Positions 13,434-13,839 of a stretch of DNA of 13,839 nt are shown here, piece by piece. A program made the translations under genes and the position numbers. Under the pieces are notes generated by a model that ran no database searches, was not told the DNA's origin, and was given only the letters and a program-made list of their open reading frames with translations. Each line of letters opens with the position of its first letter. Positions within the stretch are counted from its first letter, which is position 1. Source of the stretch: an uncultured Bacilli bacterium (lineage in GTDB: Bacteria > Bacillota_I > Bacilli_A > RF39 > UBA660); contig CANQFH010000019.1 of the NCBI GenBank assembly GCA_947598425.1, positions 1 through 13,839 on the forward strand, in the 5' to 3' direction.

Positions 13434-13839
13434 CTATTTAATAAACATAGCATCTCCAAAAGAAAAGAAACGATAATCATTTTGCTTAGCTATTTCATAT
13501 GCATTTAAAATATATTCTCTTTTAGCTAAAGCACTTACTAACATTAAAAGTGTACTTTTAGGTAAATGAAAATTAGTAATTAAGCCATCTATAGCTAAAA
13601 ATTTATATCCTGGATATATAAAAATATCTGTATTTCCAAAACATTCTTTAAATTCATGATATTTACTTGCTACTGTTTCTAAAACCCTAGTACTAGTAGT
13701 GCCAACTGCATAAATATTTCTACCCTCTTTTTTGGCTTGATTTAAGATACTAGCAACCTCTTCTTTCATTTCATAATATTCACTGTGCATATGATGATCT
13801 TTAACATTATCAACTTCAATAGGCCTAAAAGTACCTAAA
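13434..13839 (-). CDS. queA: S-adenosylmethionine:tRNA ribosyltransferase-isomerase, C-terminal part (cut by window edge)
   Basis: QueA transfers and isomerises the ribose of S-adenosylmethionine onto preQ1-tRNA to form epoxyqueuosine. The reading frame is open to the right end of the window, entering as LGTFRPIEVDNVKDHHMHSE, a conserved QueA block. The Met codon at 13788-13790 is internal and is not the start. Visible are about 134 of the usual ~340 residues. They include GRNIYAVGTTSTRVLE, the block YPGYKFLAIDGLITNFHLPKS, and the C-terminal FFSFGDAMFI that marks the family. It ends with TAG 12 bases before tgt. The upstream two thirds and the promoter lie outside the window. Confidence 0.96.
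   Translation of the reverse strand, partial: LGTFRPIEVDNVKDHHMHSEYYEMKEEVASILNQAKKEGRNIYAVGTTSTRVLETVASKYHEFKECFGNTDIFIYPGYKFLAIDGLITNFHLPKSTLLMLVSALAKREYILNAYEIAKQNDYRFFSFGDAMFIK

Noticed and set aside
21..13839. Mycoplasma-like code with TGA read as Trp
   Set aside because: All recognised genes are full length under the standard code and their Trp codons are TGG.

Overview
The window comes from a very AT-rich bacterium with clear Bacillota/Bacilli features. Genes start with Shine-Dalgarno sites, stops are TAA or TAG, and Trp is always TGG (ordinary code). Two gene neighbourhoods match Bacillus subtilis: 6S RNA-tcdA-rarA (bsrA-yrvM-yrvN there) and queA-tgt-X-TIGR04086-DUF421 (queA-tgt-yajC-yrzE-yrbG there). 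The surface-protein style (N-terminal anchor, a YRIIGI motif, a C-terminal RPVFYL motif) recalls uncultured gut Bacilli such as the RF39 group. That placement is inference, not proof.

Layout. Positions 1-4494 hold a secreted/anchored surface protein, then a two-gene unit of a Big2/cadherin-like membrane protein overlapping a HerA-type ATPase by one base. Positions 4540-4720 carry a 6S RNA gene with its own extended -10 promoter. It is followed by tcdA, which converges on rarA; their stop codons overlap inside a terminator palindrome. rarA and a XerD-type recombinase diverge from a short promoter region. Next, on the minus strand, come a 49-residue Asn/Ser/Arg protein and a ZIP metal transporter.

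Positions 8603-9132 are 530 bases without a gene. They contain the most notable element, a 28-bp sequence at 8844-8871 with the architecture of a chromosomal dif site (11-bp arm, 6-bp centre, 11-bp arm). It lies 1.26 kb from xerD. Genes left of it are mostly on the plus strand and genes right of it mostly on the minus strand, as expected where the two replichores meet. The window may therefore be the replication terminus with its dimer-resolution site and recombinase together.

Positions 9102-10873 form a two-gene unit: a helix-turn-helix protein driven by a perfect TTGACA-17-TATAAT promoter, and a Cys-rich membrane protein. Positions 10905-13839 hold DUF421 and TIGR04086 membrane proteins transcribed divergently, and a queA-tgt operon (queuosine tRNA modification; queA cut by the window edge). 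That operon ends with a small pilin-like protein where yajC would stand in Bacillus. No tRNA, rRNA, CRISPR array, transposase or phage structural gene is visible.
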